Source: Entonaema liquescens (lineage: Eukaryota; Ascomycota; Sordariomycetes; Xylariales; Xylariaceae). From it: a stretch of 64,000 nucleotides of DNA. The position numbers and the translations under genes are program-made. Under the pieces are notes generated by a model. The model worked only from the letters and a program-made list of their open reading frames with translations. It was not told the origin of the DNA and did not search any database. This document shows, in pieces, positions 10,860-25,130 of the stretch; positions within the stretch are counted from its first letter, which is position 1; each line of letters begins with the position of its first letter. The DNA lies in NCBI GenBank assembly GCA_902805475.1, contig CADCSX010000008.1:1550001-1614000 (forward strand). Reading direction: 5' to 3'.

Positions 10860-11829
10860 GTTTTAAAACTACATTTTAAAGCACGATTAATCCGGTAAAA
10901 CCACGGTTAATAAATTTAATTATAATGATTTTTATTAAATTTATTAAATTTATTAAATTTATTAAATAATATTATATTATGATATTATATAATAATATAT
11001 AATTATATTAAACGAAATTTATTTTTAATAAAATAATTAAAAATATATATTTTTTTTATTTTTTTTTATTTTTTTTAAAAAAAAAATTTAATAATATTAA
11101 ATTAAAAATTTAAAATAATATAATTTATTATAAATAAAAAAAAATATTTATAAAATTAAAAATTTAAAATCTTTTTTTATTTATTATAATATTTAATTAT
11201 AAATTAAATTAATTTTATATTATATTTATATTAATTTTTTTTAAATATTTTTATAATAAAAAAATATATATATAATATTTTATAATATATTTATAATATA
11301 TTTTTTTAATATATAATAAATTATTTTTAAATAATATTAATTTAATAATAAAAAACGTATTAAATTAATAATAATTATAATCGTTTTATATTAATAAATA
11401 TTTTTTTCCGTATATAAATTTATTAATAATAATTTGTAATTTTTAATTAATTTTATTTTTTAAATTTTTATAATTTTAAATTTTAAATAATTAAATTAAT
11501 TACGGTCGTATACGTATATTTTAAAATAAAAACACGAAATTTTTTTAAATCGAATAATTAATTAATTAATTAATTAATTAAATGGTTAATTCGGTAAATT
11601 AAATAAAGTAATTTAATAAATTAAAAAATTTAACGGGGTGGGCATAAGGAATACGGTCGCGCATTAAGAAATTTATATAAAAATACATGTAATATTTATG
11701 CGATTTTCGCGGGTATAACGTTTTTATATAAAATAATGTAATTATTACCGATTTAATACGTTTTTTATTATTAAATTAATGTTATTTTTATTTTTTATAA
11801 TATATATATTTTATTAATTTAATTTATAT

Positions 11830-11928
11830 ATTTGTTAAAATTTTAAATATTCGATTTTTTACCGAAATTTTATTTTTAAAATTAAAAATTTTTAAAAAAT
11901 AATAATTTTTAAAAAATAAAATTTAATA
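11830..11928 (+). repeat. Left arm of a ~100-bp inverted repeat
   Basis: This segment, read forward, matches the reverse complement of 24272-24371. Shared core: AAATATTCGATTTTTTA, then ATTTTTAAAATTAAA. The arms differ by about seven transitions and one single-base gap, with no transversions seen. They are therefore RIP-diverged copies of one sequence. Confidence 0.7.
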
Positions 11929-13913
11929 TAAATATTTATTAATATTTATTATGTAAATTTAAATAACTTAATTAAATTAAATAATAATATTTATATATAA
12001 TTATTTAATATATTAATTTTATATTATATAATAAATTTTTTTTTATTTAATTATTATAATATTTATAATTATTTTATTTTTATTTAATTTATTAATTAAT
12101 ATTATTTATTTTAAATTTTTATTTATATTATTATTAAATTTGTAATATTAATATTTAATTATTTTAATAAAATTTTTATTTAAATTATTATTTTTTAAAT
12201 TATTATTATTATTATTATTTTTAATTTAATTTATATTTATAAATATTTTTTATTAAAATATTTATAAAATTATTATTATAACTTTTTTAATTATAATAAA
12301 ACTTTCGTTTTTTTTATTTATTAAAAAAATTAATATAATTTTTTTAATTAATAATTTATTATATAATTACAACGTTAATAATTATAATAAATTTTTCGAA
12401 AATATTTAATATATATTAAATTTAATATTTTTAATAAATTAAATTTTTAATTGTAAAATTTTTTTTATAATTTTTTAACATTTTAAATTATATAAATTTT
12501 ATTTAAATTACCATTTTTAATAATATTTAATAAATAATTAAACTTAATTATTTATTTAATTTTAATATTTTTTAATAATAATATTAAATTTTACTTTTTT
12601 AAATATATTAAATAAATATAATTATATTTTTTTATTATAAATTTACTATTTTTATTATTTATAAAAATTTAATAATTATTTTTTTAAATAAAATATTTTT
12701 ATATTAAATTATTTTTTATATATATTTTTTTTATTTAATTTATTTTATAATTATTTAATTAAATTTATTAATAATAATTTTAAATCGTTTATTATTAATA
12801 ATTATAAATTTAAAATAAATTATTAATTTATTATAATTTTTTATAATACGTTAAAAATTTTCAATTTATTATTTTTTATTTTAATATTTATTATAAATAT
12901 TAATAATAATAATAAAATTAAAAACTTTTAAAATTTTTTTTTTTACGTAATATATATTATATAATTAAATTTAATAACCGTTATTTGAAAATAATTAAAA
13001 TTATTTTATTGTTAATATATTCTTTATAATATTATATATTAATTATAAATAATTTAAATGTTAATATTATTAATTAATTAATTATTAAAATTTTTAATTT
13101 AAATAATATTTTAAAATAAAATAAAATTTTAAAAAATAATTCGTTTTTTTTTAATAATTAAATAATTGTAATTACGTATATTTTTATAATAATTTTTATT
13201 TATAATTAATTTTTAAATTTTTTATTATTTCCGTTTATTATTAATATATTTTTATTTATTTTTAATAATTTTAATGTTAAAAATTAATGTAATAAAATTT
13301 TTGAAATTATTTAAAATTAAATTTAAATTAAACAAAAAAAAATTTAACCGTTTTTACAACGATAATATATTATTATTTTTAAATGTTTATTGTTTAATTG
13401 TATATAAATTATTTAAGAAATTTAATTTATTGTATATTAATTAATATTTAATTTTTTTAAAAATATTTTTTTAATAATAATATTTATATATTTAAAAAAT
13501 ATTTATATTTAATAATTATAATTTATAAATTAAATAAAATAATAATAAAAATAATATTACGTTTATTTATTAATAAATTCGAAAAGATTTAATTATAATA
13601 TAATTATTATAATTATTTATTATAAATATTTATTTATAAATATTATATTTAAATTTATTAAATTTTTTTAATATTTTAATTATTTAAAAATTATTTAATT
13701 GTTAATATATTTATTAAAGTTTATATATAACGTTATATTATTAAATAATATATTATTAAAATATTTAATTTTAATTTATTTATTTAATAATATAATAAAT
13801 AAAAAAATATATTAATTAATAATTAAAATTGATTTTAATATTGTAATAAAAATTTAATTATTAAAATTATTTAATATTATGTTAAATATATTAATATAAA
13901 TTTATACGTATTA

Positions 13914-14044
13914 TGTTAAAAAAAATTAAAGTTAATTTATTTTATTTTATCATTAACTTAAATAATTTATTTATATAATTTATAAAAAACTTTATTTTTT
14001 ACTATTTTTAATAAAACAATTTCAATATAAAAAAACTTTTTATA
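13914..14044. repeat. Left LTR-like terminal repeat
   Basis: Aligned with 23330-23460 without gaps, it differs at 9 of 131 positions, and all nine are C/T or G/A transitions. It keeps the starting TG and more C and G than the right copy. Confidence 0.75.
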
Positions 14045-17000
14045 AATTAATAGTTTTATTTATATTAAAAACCGAAAAGCCGTTTATATAATATCCAATT
14101 ATTTAATAACAATAATTAAATTATTATTATATATTTAACGGTTAATAAACTTTTATTTTACTTAATTCCCGGTTAAAAAATAAACTATTTATTAAACTAT
14201 TAATTAAATATTAAAACGATATATCGTAAGAAAAATTAAAATAAAAAATGGGAAACGGTTATTATAACGATATTTAATAATTTTTAATATATTTTTTTTT
14301 TTTTATTATATATTTTTTTTATAAAAAACTTAAATAATTACCATTAAAAAAACTATTAATAATAATAATATTAATAATTATTATAATTATTATTTTAATA
14401 AAAAACTTATTATATTAAAATTAAAATTTTAATTTTATAAAAATAATTAATTTTAATATATTAATTTTTATTAAGAAAAGTTAATATAATATTATATTTT
14501 TAATATTATATTTTATAACATTATAAATTAAAAATAATATTTTTAAAATTATTAAATTTTTGATTAAATATTTATTATAAATAAACGTTTCGAAATTATT
14601 TAAAAATCAAATGTAATAAATTTTATTATATAAAAATATATTATTATAATTTGGAAAACGATATATTATATAAATTAATACGAAATAAATAAAGAATTTA
14701 TTAAAATTAATAAATAATTTTAATTTAAAATAGTTAATAAATAAATATAAATTTTATAAAATTTTTAATGTAATATATATTTATATATTATTAATAAAAA
14801 TAAAATAATAATTAATATCTTTTATTATTTTAAAACCGATATAAATAATAACATAATTATTTACACGATTTAAAACGAAGTAATTATTATAAAAAGTAAT
14901 TAAATTATAAAATTTATATACGAATAAATTTAAAAATTTATTTAATTTATTGTAAAAAAAAAACTTACTTTATATTAATTTACAAATTACACAATCATTA
15001 AAAAAATTACCTGTTAAGTTAATGGTTAATTTATTAAAAACTTCGTTACAAAAATCCTTTTTAATATTTAAAAGTTTTTTTTTTTTGTAAAAACAAACGA
15101 AATAATTATTAATAAAAAAGTTAATAAAAGTTATTACATTATTATTAATAAAATTATCGCTATTAATAAAATTATTATTATTAATAAAAGATTTATTAAA
15201 ATTAAAACAATTACATATTTTTTTAATTAAATTAATTAAATTTTTACTTGCGTTACGAATTAATATATTTTTATTTTATAAAAATATTTTATTTATTAAT
15301 TTAATATAATTAAATATTTAAATATTTATTAATTAATTTTTTACGTTTATAACATAAATTAATACTTTATTTATTAATTTATTATAATATAATAATAATA
15401 ATAAAAATAGTTTAAATAATATATAATATTACGTTTAATTTAATTTATTATCATTAATAAATAATATAACGAATTAATTTTAATAATAAAAAAATTTAAA
15501 CGAAATTTTATATCGCGGTAATTTTTGTAATAAATTATAACGTAATAAATTAAAATTTAAAATAATTTAAAATTTTAAATTTAAAAATATTTAAATAAAT
15601 AATAATTTATAATTATATATTACGAAATTAATCTTAAGTTTATAAATTAACTTAAAAGTAATTTTTAACGCAATTAATAAGTTTTTAACGAAAATGCGAA
15701 ATAATTTTCGAGAAATTTATATTATAGTAAAAAAAAAGTTTTAATTTAATAAATTTAAAATATATAATTTAAGAACTTTTTACTTAAATCTCGATAAATC
15801 TTTTAATAAAAAAATATTATTATATTAAAACGAAATATAATATTTTAAAATATAATACTTGTTATTAATATTATTTAATAAGTAAAAATAAATTAAATGT
15901 AAATTAAAATAATTATTACAAAAATACATAAATTATATAAAAATGTTATAATATAATGGTATATAGTTAAATTAATTAAAAATATACGAAATTATATAAT
16001 ATTTAATAATAAATTTTATTTAAAAAAACTTTTTAATAAATTTAAAATAAAATTTAATAAAATATAATAAAAATTTTATAATTTTAAATATATAAAAAAA
16101 AACTATTTTAAAAAAATATTAATATATAATTAAATTATAAATATAATGTAAATATATTAAATATATAAAATAAATTTAAAAGTTTAATAAATGTGGTAAA
16201 TTTATAATATATTAGTTTTTAATGAAATTTAAATAATTAATAAATATATTAGTAATTTATAAAAACGAATTAATTTATGGCGATTTAAATTATTAATTAT
16301 TAAAAAAAAAAATTTAATAAAAGATATTTTAAATATATTTTTAATTAATAAAATAAAAATATTAATAAATTATATATATTTAAACAAAAAATACGTTTTA
16401 AATTATGTGTTTATATTTGGAAAATAAACCACCATTAAAAATAACGTAAAAAATAATGATAATTTTTAATAATTTAAACGTTGTGAATATAAAAATAAAA
16501 ATAATAATAAAAAAAAAAATAAAAGTAAATATAATAATAAATATTGTAATGGTAAAAAATGATATAATAATGATTATAAAAAACGTTATTATAATAATAA
16601 ATATTATAAATTTTATAAATTAAATAATTATTATTAAAAATATAATTTTTATTATAATTAATATAATTATTATAAATAAAATTATTACGGTTATTTTAAT
16701 AGTTATTTTAAAAATTAATATAATTAATGTTAATAAATGAAATTTAGTAAATATAATAATAAATTTTATATAAAAAATAAAATATTATTAGAAAAAAAAT
16801 AATTTGATTATAAGGAATAAAAAATTTAATTAAAAAACAAAAGTTATTTTTTATTTAAATAGTATTTAAATAATAAATTAAAAAAAAAATATAATTATTT
16901 ATTACGTATAAATAATAATAAGATAATATATAAAAAATATAATAAAAAATTTAATATAAAGTTAAATTATTTTAAATATATATATATAAATAATAAATAA

Positions 17001-20000
17001 AAAAAAATTAAATAAACATTTATAATTAAATTAAATACCGAAGTTAATAAAGTAAAAGTAATAAACGTTCATGCGGAATAAATTAATATAATAAATAAAG
17101 AAATTAACGATAAAAACGAAAAAGTTAATAAGTAAAATTTAAAAAAATTAAAAGTTATTTATATAAAACCGAAATTTTTAAATAAAAAAGATTTATTATA
17201 AAAGTATTGTTTATTAAAAGTTAATATAATTAATAAAATAAAGTTAATTATATATATTAATTTAAACGTATTTAATAAAATGGTTAATATGAATTAATTA
17301 AAAATTTTCATTAAAAATTATAAAATTTATAAATTAAATATTTTATTATATATGGGAAAAATAATTAAATCTATGATTATAAATTAAAAAACCCGATTTA
17401 AATTTAAATTTTTAATAAAATTAAAGAAAAATAAGTAAAAATTAATTAACGTTAAAATTAACGTATGAATATATTAATATAATTTATAACTTAATTTAAT
17501 ATTAAAAATAAAATTTTATAAAAAATATAACGTAATTATTAATTAATTTAAATAAATTATGATAATAATAATTTATCCCGGAAAACAAATATATATTAAT
17601 TATTTAAAAACGATTAAAAATTTTTAAAAATAAATTTTAATAATAATAAAAATAATAATCTTAATTAAAATAATAATTTCTTAATAAATAACTTTATTAT
17701 TAAAAATAATTTATTAAAATTATTATTTTTTAAAATAAAAACGGATAAAAATCTTTAGAAATTATTAAAAAAATAAATACTTTTTTTTAAAGATAAATTA
17801 ATAAATTTAAAAACGTAACGTTTAAAAAACGTATTAAAAATACTATTTAAAAATAATGTTAATTATTATAATATATTTTTATTTTTTAATTGTAAATTTA
17901 TTATTATAATTGATAATTATAATATTTAACATAATTAAAATATAATTAATTTATTTAAAAATAAAAAAATAACCATAAATTTCATCAATAATTAATAAGA
18001 CAAATATAAAGTTAAATAAGTATATTTATTAAATATTAAAAATAAAATATTATTAAATAAAATATTTAATAATATATATAATAAAAGTAAAATAAAATAT
18101 ATAAAAAAATTAATACCATTTAATTATTTAACATTTATAATATAACAAATAATTAATAGTAAAAAAAAAAAATAAATAATTATTAATTTAAAACTATTTA
18201 ATTATTATATATTAATTAATATTTACTTATTATTATAATAAAAAAAAATTATTAATAAAATAAAAAAGTAAAAATATTTTATTATAATAAATAATTTAGC
18301 TTTTTTCCATTAATTGCTAATAATATAAAAATATATTAATTAAATAATAATTATTTTACTAAAAAAATTTAAAATATTAAAAGTGGCGTTAATAAAATTT
18401 AAAAATTTTTTAATTTTCGGTTAATAATTTATAAATTAAAAATTATTACTTTTTAATAATTTTATTAAAATTTATATTAACAATATAATGATTTATAATT
18501 ATATAATAAAAATGTATAAATAATATTTATATAAAATATTTTCATTATTTAATAATATTAAATTAGTATTAAATTTAAAAAAATCGTTTTTAAGTTATTT
18601 ATTAATAAAATTATTAAATTTTATTATTAACAATTTAAATATTATTATCATATAAGGAAAAATTAATGTAATATAAAAAATTAAAATATTTAAAATATTA
18701 TTTATATTAAAAATTTATATTAAAATAATAAGATTTTTGTAAAAATATATCCCATGATATATGTAGAAAATTTAACTTTTATAATAATAAAAAATTACGT
18801 TAATAATAAAAAGATGAAAAAATAATAAAATGTCGATAATTATTTTAATAAAAAAGAAATATATAATAAAAACACCATTCGTGCTTATATAAATTAAAAT
18901 GGAAACATTTAAAAATTTATAAAAAAAATTAATAAATCCAATAATATTAAATTATTAGAATAATAAAAAAATAATATATTTAAAAATTAATATATTTAAA
19001 AAATAAAAATTTAATATGTTTATTTTTCACTTAAAAAAGTTTTAAAATATTAAAATAATATTAATTAATAATATTAAATTAATAATATTTTTATTTAAAA
19101 TATTAACGAAAATTGAAATTTAATATTAAACCATTAAATTAAAAATTGTATATTTTATATAAATATATTAATAAAATAAAATTTAATTATAATTATTTAT
19201 ATATTTAATTATTATATTAACGGATTATTAAATTATTAAAAACATTATAAAATAAATAACTTTTAAAATATTTAATATAAATAAAATGAATATTAAGTTA
19301 ATGGTAATATTTATATATTTATTATAATTTTACTTAGAAATATATTATATTTTAAAATAATTAAATTTAATGTTTAATATATTATTACAATTATTAATAA
19401 AAATAATAATTAAAAATAAAAAAAAGAAAAATAATATAATAAAAGTTATATCAGAAAATATTATAGAAAATTTCAATTACTTTATAATTAAGATAATCAT
19501 TAATAAAATATTTAAATATTATATTATTTAAAGTTATGAAAAAAATAAATAATTGAAATAATTGTAAAAAATATTTTAATTAATTAAAAAAATAAATAAA
19601 AATATAATTAAATAGTTTTATCATAAATTACGAAATAAATTATTATATTATATGTTAAATATAAGTTAAAAATAATTAATAATTCCATTAAATTACATAT
19701 AAAATTTATTAAAAATAATATATAATAAATAATATTATTTTAAATTAAAATGAATGTTTTATAATTTGTAAAATATTAATATATAAAATTTAATAAAAAA
19801 AGTTAAAGAATATGTATAATGGTGTTTAAAATGTTAAAAAAATTGTAACGATAAATTAAAAATAAATAATAAATTATTATTAATTAATTTAATAATTATA
19901 TTTTATTATATAATAATATGGTATTTTATTATTAACTTACTTAAAGTATTAATAAAAAGTATATTATAAATAATAAAAAGATTTTAAAATTATAATATAA

Positions 20001-21049
20001 TAATAGTTATTATTTATAAATTTAATAAAAAAATTATTTTAATATTAAATAATATTAAATATAAAGTAATTTATTAAGTTATATTAATATTATAATCTTT
20101 TTTATTATATAATTAAAGATTATTAATGAAAATAATATTTAATTAAAATTTTAAATTTATATTAGAATTTTAGTAAATATTATTTATAAAATTAAAAATA
20201 AAATTTATTATATTAATAAATTATTATTTATAAATTAATAATTAAATAGAAAAAAAAAATTAAAATATTAAAATAGTTATATAATATTATTATTTATTTT
20301 TGTTCGAATTATAAATTAATATTATTTTAATTTTTTAATATAATTTAAATAATATTAAATTAATGATATTAAAATAAAATCCGAACGAAATAATATATAG
20401 TTTTAAGTTTTAAATGATTATATTAATTATAAAAATATTTAATAATAATATTGATTTTAATATATTGTAAAGTTTATATTAAAAAAAAATTAAAATAATA
20501 ATTAATTTTATAATGGTAAACATAAAAATATAATATAATAAAGTTTATAAATTTATAAAATGGAAAATAAAAAATATAATATATTTTTAATTATATAAAA
20601 AATATATTTTATTAAGTAAGTTATTATAAAAATGGTTAATATAACACGTTAAGTTATTGTTAATTATGTAATATGTTAATGATTTAATTTATAAATTAAA
20701 TATTTTATTATATTAAAAAATTTATAAAATAATTTTTATAATTTAATTATATAAAATATTATAAAAAATTAATTTATATAATTATTATAAGTTATAATTT
20801 AAATAAATAATTATAAAAAATGATAATAAAGATTAAATATTATATAAAATTAAAAAACTTTTAAAATGATAAATTAATAAATAAAAAAAAAAGTTAATTA
20901 TTAAATATTTAATTTAATAAAAAGGTTATATTTTAATATATGATTAATAATATTTAAAAGAATTATTTATATAAAATGTAATAATTTTAATAAATAAATA
21001 TAATAGAAATAATTTTATAATATTAGTAAAATTAAAATTATTAAAAATT

Positions 21050-21160
21050 ATTAATTAAAATAAAGATAAAATTAATTAAAATAAAGATAAAATTAATTAA
21101 AATAAAAACGATATTAATTAAAATAATAATGGGATTAATTAAAATAATGATAAAATTGTT
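21050..21160. repeat. 21-bp tandem repeat inside the degraded element
   Basis: Units begin at 21050, 21071, 21092, 21113 and 21134, each opening with ATTAATTAAAATAA; the last is imperfect. A 21-bp period equals seven codons, so this may be the decayed form of a short peptide repeat. Confidence 0.7.
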
Positions 21161-22295
21161 AATTAAAGTAAAAATAAAAATAATAATTAAAATATAAATA
21201 AAAATAAAAACGATTAAAAAATTATTTAAATAATATTTAAAATAAATATATATATTAAAATTTTATTATTTATAATATTGTTATTTAAACTTAAACGAAT
21301 AATATAATTTTTCGAATTATTATTAAATTAATATTGGAATTTTATTAATTTTATAATTTAATTAATTTAAAAATTAAAAAAATATTTATTTATTAAATTA
21401 TTTTTAATTAAAGAAAATATAGCAGAAAATAATTAATTAAAATTCTTTAAGATTTATTTAAACAGATATAAAAAAATTTCGTTTTTTATTACTTAAAATA
21501 TTTTTTTTTTTTTATATTTTTTTTTATATTTTTTCTTTTAAATTTTAATTTCTTAATAAATTAAATATATTTTTAATAATAATAATAAAATAAATATTAT
21601 ATACACATATTTATTAATAATATAATATAATAAATATTGTAATTAATTTAAATAATTACTTAAATATTAATTATTTACTTTTATTAATTAATTACAATTT
21701 TAAATATAAATATTATTTTAATTTTATAATAGTAAATTAATAATTAATATATAATTTTATATACATTTAAAATAAATAATTTAACGTTTTATTATATTAT
21801 TTTAATTATATTAATAAATAAAATTATTTTTTTTTATTTATTTTTTTTTTACGTTTTATTAATAATATAATATTATTATAATATTTATAAAATTAATTAA
21901 AAAAAAAAATTAAGGAATTATAATTTTTTATATGTTTTAAAATTTAATTTAAAACTTAAACGTTAATTTTATTATTTAATAAAATAAAAAATTAAAAATA
22001 AATAAAATTAAATTAAAAAAATATAAAATTTTAATTAACAATTATAATAAATAAAAAAATATTACCGTTTTTTATTAATAACAAATAATATATAATCAAA
22101 CTATATTAATAATTAATATAATTAAAGTTTTAATAATTTAAAATAAATTTTATAATAATTTAAAAAACTTTTATATTATATTATTTTATTATATTAAAAT
22201 ATGTTTATAATATAATTTTATTAAAATAATTATTAAATTAATTAAATATTAAATTTATAATTAATTTAATATAATAATAATATATAAAATTATTT

Positions 22296-22386
22296 AAAAA
22301 GAATTATTTTATATTTATAAAATTTATATTAAAAAAAATTAAAAAAGAATTATTTTATATTTATAAAATTTATATTAAAAAAAATT
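22296..22386. repeat. 46-bp tandem duplication inside the degraded element
   Basis: Two nearly identical copies follow one another, anchored at GAATTATTTTATATTTATAA (22301 and 22347). Their near-perfect identity in a heavily mutated region suggests duplication late in, or after, the mutational decay. Confidence 0.75.
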
Positions 22387-23329
22387 AAAAAATAATTAAA
22401 TATGTTAATAGATATATTTAATTATTACTTTATAAAAAAACGTTTAAAATTTTTCGAATAATTAACAATATTTAATATAAATTAAAAATTATATTTATAA
22501 AAATTAATAAAATATTATATATTTTTAAATTAATTTAAATATATTAACTACTTAATAAAACTTAAGTTTTTCTTTTTTAGTAAATTATTATATTTATAAA
22601 AAAAAGATAAAAAAAGCTTAAAATAATAAATATTAAAAACTTACATTAAAAGTTTATAAATAACCAATTAAAGTAAAATTTTAATAAGTTATTACCATCC
22701 ATTAAAAAACAACTCGAATAACAAAAATCAGCAAATAAAAACGAAAAAATAAATTTATAAATAGTAATTTATAATACCCACAAAATATTAAACGCTATTT
22801 AAACAACACATTAAAAATTTAATAAAAAAATAAATCGAATAAAAATAAAAATAAAATCAATTCTTAATATTTTAAATTACAAAATTAATAATATATTAAT
22901 AATAAATAAAAAACTATTAAAAATGCCAAATATTTAAATAAAAATAAAAAAACTTATAACTATTATTAAAAACAATAAAAATAAACGCAAATAATAAACG
23001 AAAATATTACAAAATGCAATTATAACCATTAATAAAATTAATTACATTTAAAAATAAATTATTAATAAAAAAAAAGTTATTTAAAAAAGAAAATATAATT
23101 ATATAAAAAATAAACTAATATATTATATTAACGTAAAATATTATTTTTAAATAATTAACTTAAAAATTAATACTTATAATATTTATTAATTAAAAATGCA
23201 AAATAATATTTTATAAAAATTAAATAATATATATATAAAAATTAATTATATATATTTTTAATAAATGGAAAATAACTTATAAATTAATAATAATAATGAA
23301 AATATTATTTTTTTTTCGTAAAAAATAAT

Positions 23330-23460
23330 TATTAAAAAAAATTAAAATTAATTTATTTTATTTTATTATTAATTTAAATAATTTATTTATATAATTTATA
23401 AAGAATTTTATTTTTTATTATTTTTAATAAAATAATTTTAATATAAAAAAACTTTTTATA
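23330..23460. repeat. Right LTR-like terminal repeat
   Basis: This is the second copy of the 131-bp direct repeat. Eight of its nine differences from the left copy are changes toward A or T, so it is slightly more decayed. It is followed directly by TATTA, matching the bases just before the left copy. Confidence 0.75.
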
Positions 23461-24271
23461 TATTAAGTTTTTTTAATATATTAATACAATAATTAAATTT
23501 ATCAGCGTTTTAAATATTTTTAAATAATATATTATATTTATTTTTTATTTTTTTATATACATTAAAATAATTAATTAAATTTTAATAATTACAAATAATT
23601 TTTCATATAATAATTAATTATTATATTTTATTATTTTTAAAAATATTATTATAATAAATTATATATTAATAAATTTATTTTTTATAAATAATAATATTAT
23701 AATTAATTATTTAAATTAATTAAATAATAATTTTAAATAAAAATTTATTAATTATTTTAATTTTTATTAATATTTATATATTAATTTAAAAATATAATAT
23801 TAATTTTTTATTAAATTTTAATAAATTATTATTATTTAATTAATTTAAAATTAAAATTATATTTTTAAAACGTTTATTTAATTTTTTATATTTAATATTA
23901 TAATATTTAAAAATAATTATTTTAATAAAAAAATTATTTTTATTATATTAATTTATTATTAATTATAATCGTTAATTATATAATAATATTAATATATTGT
24001 TTAAAATATTAATAAAATTTATTTAATAAATTAAAAATAATATAAATTAATTATAATTAATTTTATTAAATAATAAATTATAAAAAAATATAATATTAAA
24101 TTATTAATAATTAATTTTTTACGTTAAAATTAACATTTTTAAATAATTTTATTATAATTAAATAATATAAAAATAAATTTAACAAATAATTAAAAATTAT
24201 AATTAATAAATAAATTTAATAATTTAATTATATTTTTATTTAAATAAATTAATTTATATAAAATTAAATAT

Positions 24272-24371
24272 TATTAAATTTTATTTTTTAAAAATTTATT
24301 ACTTTTTAAAAATCTTTAATTTTAAAAATAAAACTTTAATAAAAAATCGAATATTTAAAATTTTAATAAAT
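24272..24371 (-). repeat. Right arm of a ~100-bp inverted repeat
   Basis: This is the reverse-complement partner of 11830-11928. The arms enclose 12.5 kb including the whole LTR-type element. They could be terminal repeats of an older DNA transposon into which the LTR element jumped, or two opposed copies of another repeat. Confidence 0.7.
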
Positions 24372-25130
24372 ATTATATAATTTTTTTTTATAAATATATA
24401 AATAAAAAATTAATATTATTTTAAAAAATATATTATAAAAATTTTAATAATTATAATAAAATTATAAATATATATATATATATAATATTATATAATAATA
24501 TTATTAAAATAAAAAAAATAACAATATTTTTATTATTTTTTTTAATTTATAATTTTTTTTTAAATAAATTTTTATATTTTTTTTAATTTTTATTTAATAT
24601 ATAATAATTTTCGTTTAATTTTAAATTAATTTTATTTTATTTTAATTTTAATAAATAAATTATTAATTTAAAAAATAAATTTTTTTTTAAAATAATAAAT
24701 TATTATATATAATTTTAAATTTTTTCGTAATTTAAACATTTTAAAATAAAATAATTTTTTTAAAATATAATTTTAAAAATAATAAAAATTTTAAAATTTT
24801 AAAATAAAAAATATATATAAATAATTAAATAATAATAAAAATATATTTAATATTTTAAATTATAAATATTAAATAAAAAAACGTTTAATATTATTATTTA
24901 AAAAAAATTAAATAAAAATTTAAATTAATTAAATAAAATAATAATTTAAAAAAAAAAATAAAAAAATAAATTTATAATTTTTAAAATAATTTTTAATAAA
25001 ATAAATAAAATTTAAAATAATTTTCGATAAAATAAATATAAAAATTATTAATTATTATATTATTATATTTATTATCGTTATTATAAATATAAAAGTTTTA
25101 ATAATTATAACGAAGTTATAAGAAATATAT

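Larger units (their letters stand above)
13914..23460. mobile_element. RIP-degraded LTR-type retroelement
   Basis: The element is bounded by two direct repeats of exactly 131 bp and flanked by the same five bases, TATTA, at 13909-13913 and 23461-23465, as expected for a target-site duplication. The repeat starts TG in the left copy (TA in the right, a G-to-A change) and ends TATA, which would be a mutated CA end. The total of 9.5 kb is long for a simple fungal LTR element, so an internal insertion is possible. Internal coding sequence is destroyed. A stretch near 16535-16620 could be a decayed Gag zinc knuckle on the plus strand, but this is weak. Superfamily (Copia or Gypsy) cannot be decided. 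Confidence 0.65.
10860..25130. repeat. AT-rich RIP-mutated repeat block (about 14.3 kb)
   Basis: Base composition falls abruptly to well above 90% A+T by eye, and both edges are sharp. No intact gene is present; all frames are full of stops. The rare remaining C and G are mostly in CpG (ACG, TCG contexts), while CpA, CpT and CpC are nearly gone, as expected if cytosines outside CpG were mutated to T on both strands. This is the signature of repeat-induced point mutation acting on transposon copies in Pezizomycotina. Within it are an LTR-like pair, an inverted repeat and small tandem repeats, listed separately. Such blocks are usually heterochromatic; whether this one is near a centromere cannot be told from sequence alone. 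Confidence 0.93.

Noticed and set aside
16535..16620. Decayed Gag zinc knuckle giving element polarity
   Set aside because: A Cys/His-like spacing can be imagined by reversing C-to-T changes, but the spacing does not fit the canonical knuckle well and many reversals are possible.
10860..25130. AT block as a mitochondrial DNA insertion
   Set aside because: Composition is far more extreme than fungal mitochondrial DNA, no mitochondrial genes or tRNAs are visible, and the transition-only repeat pair points to RIP.
10860..25130. AT block as a centromere
   Set aside because: Possible in principle, but sequence alone cannot show it and normal housekeeping genes flank it closely; no direct support.
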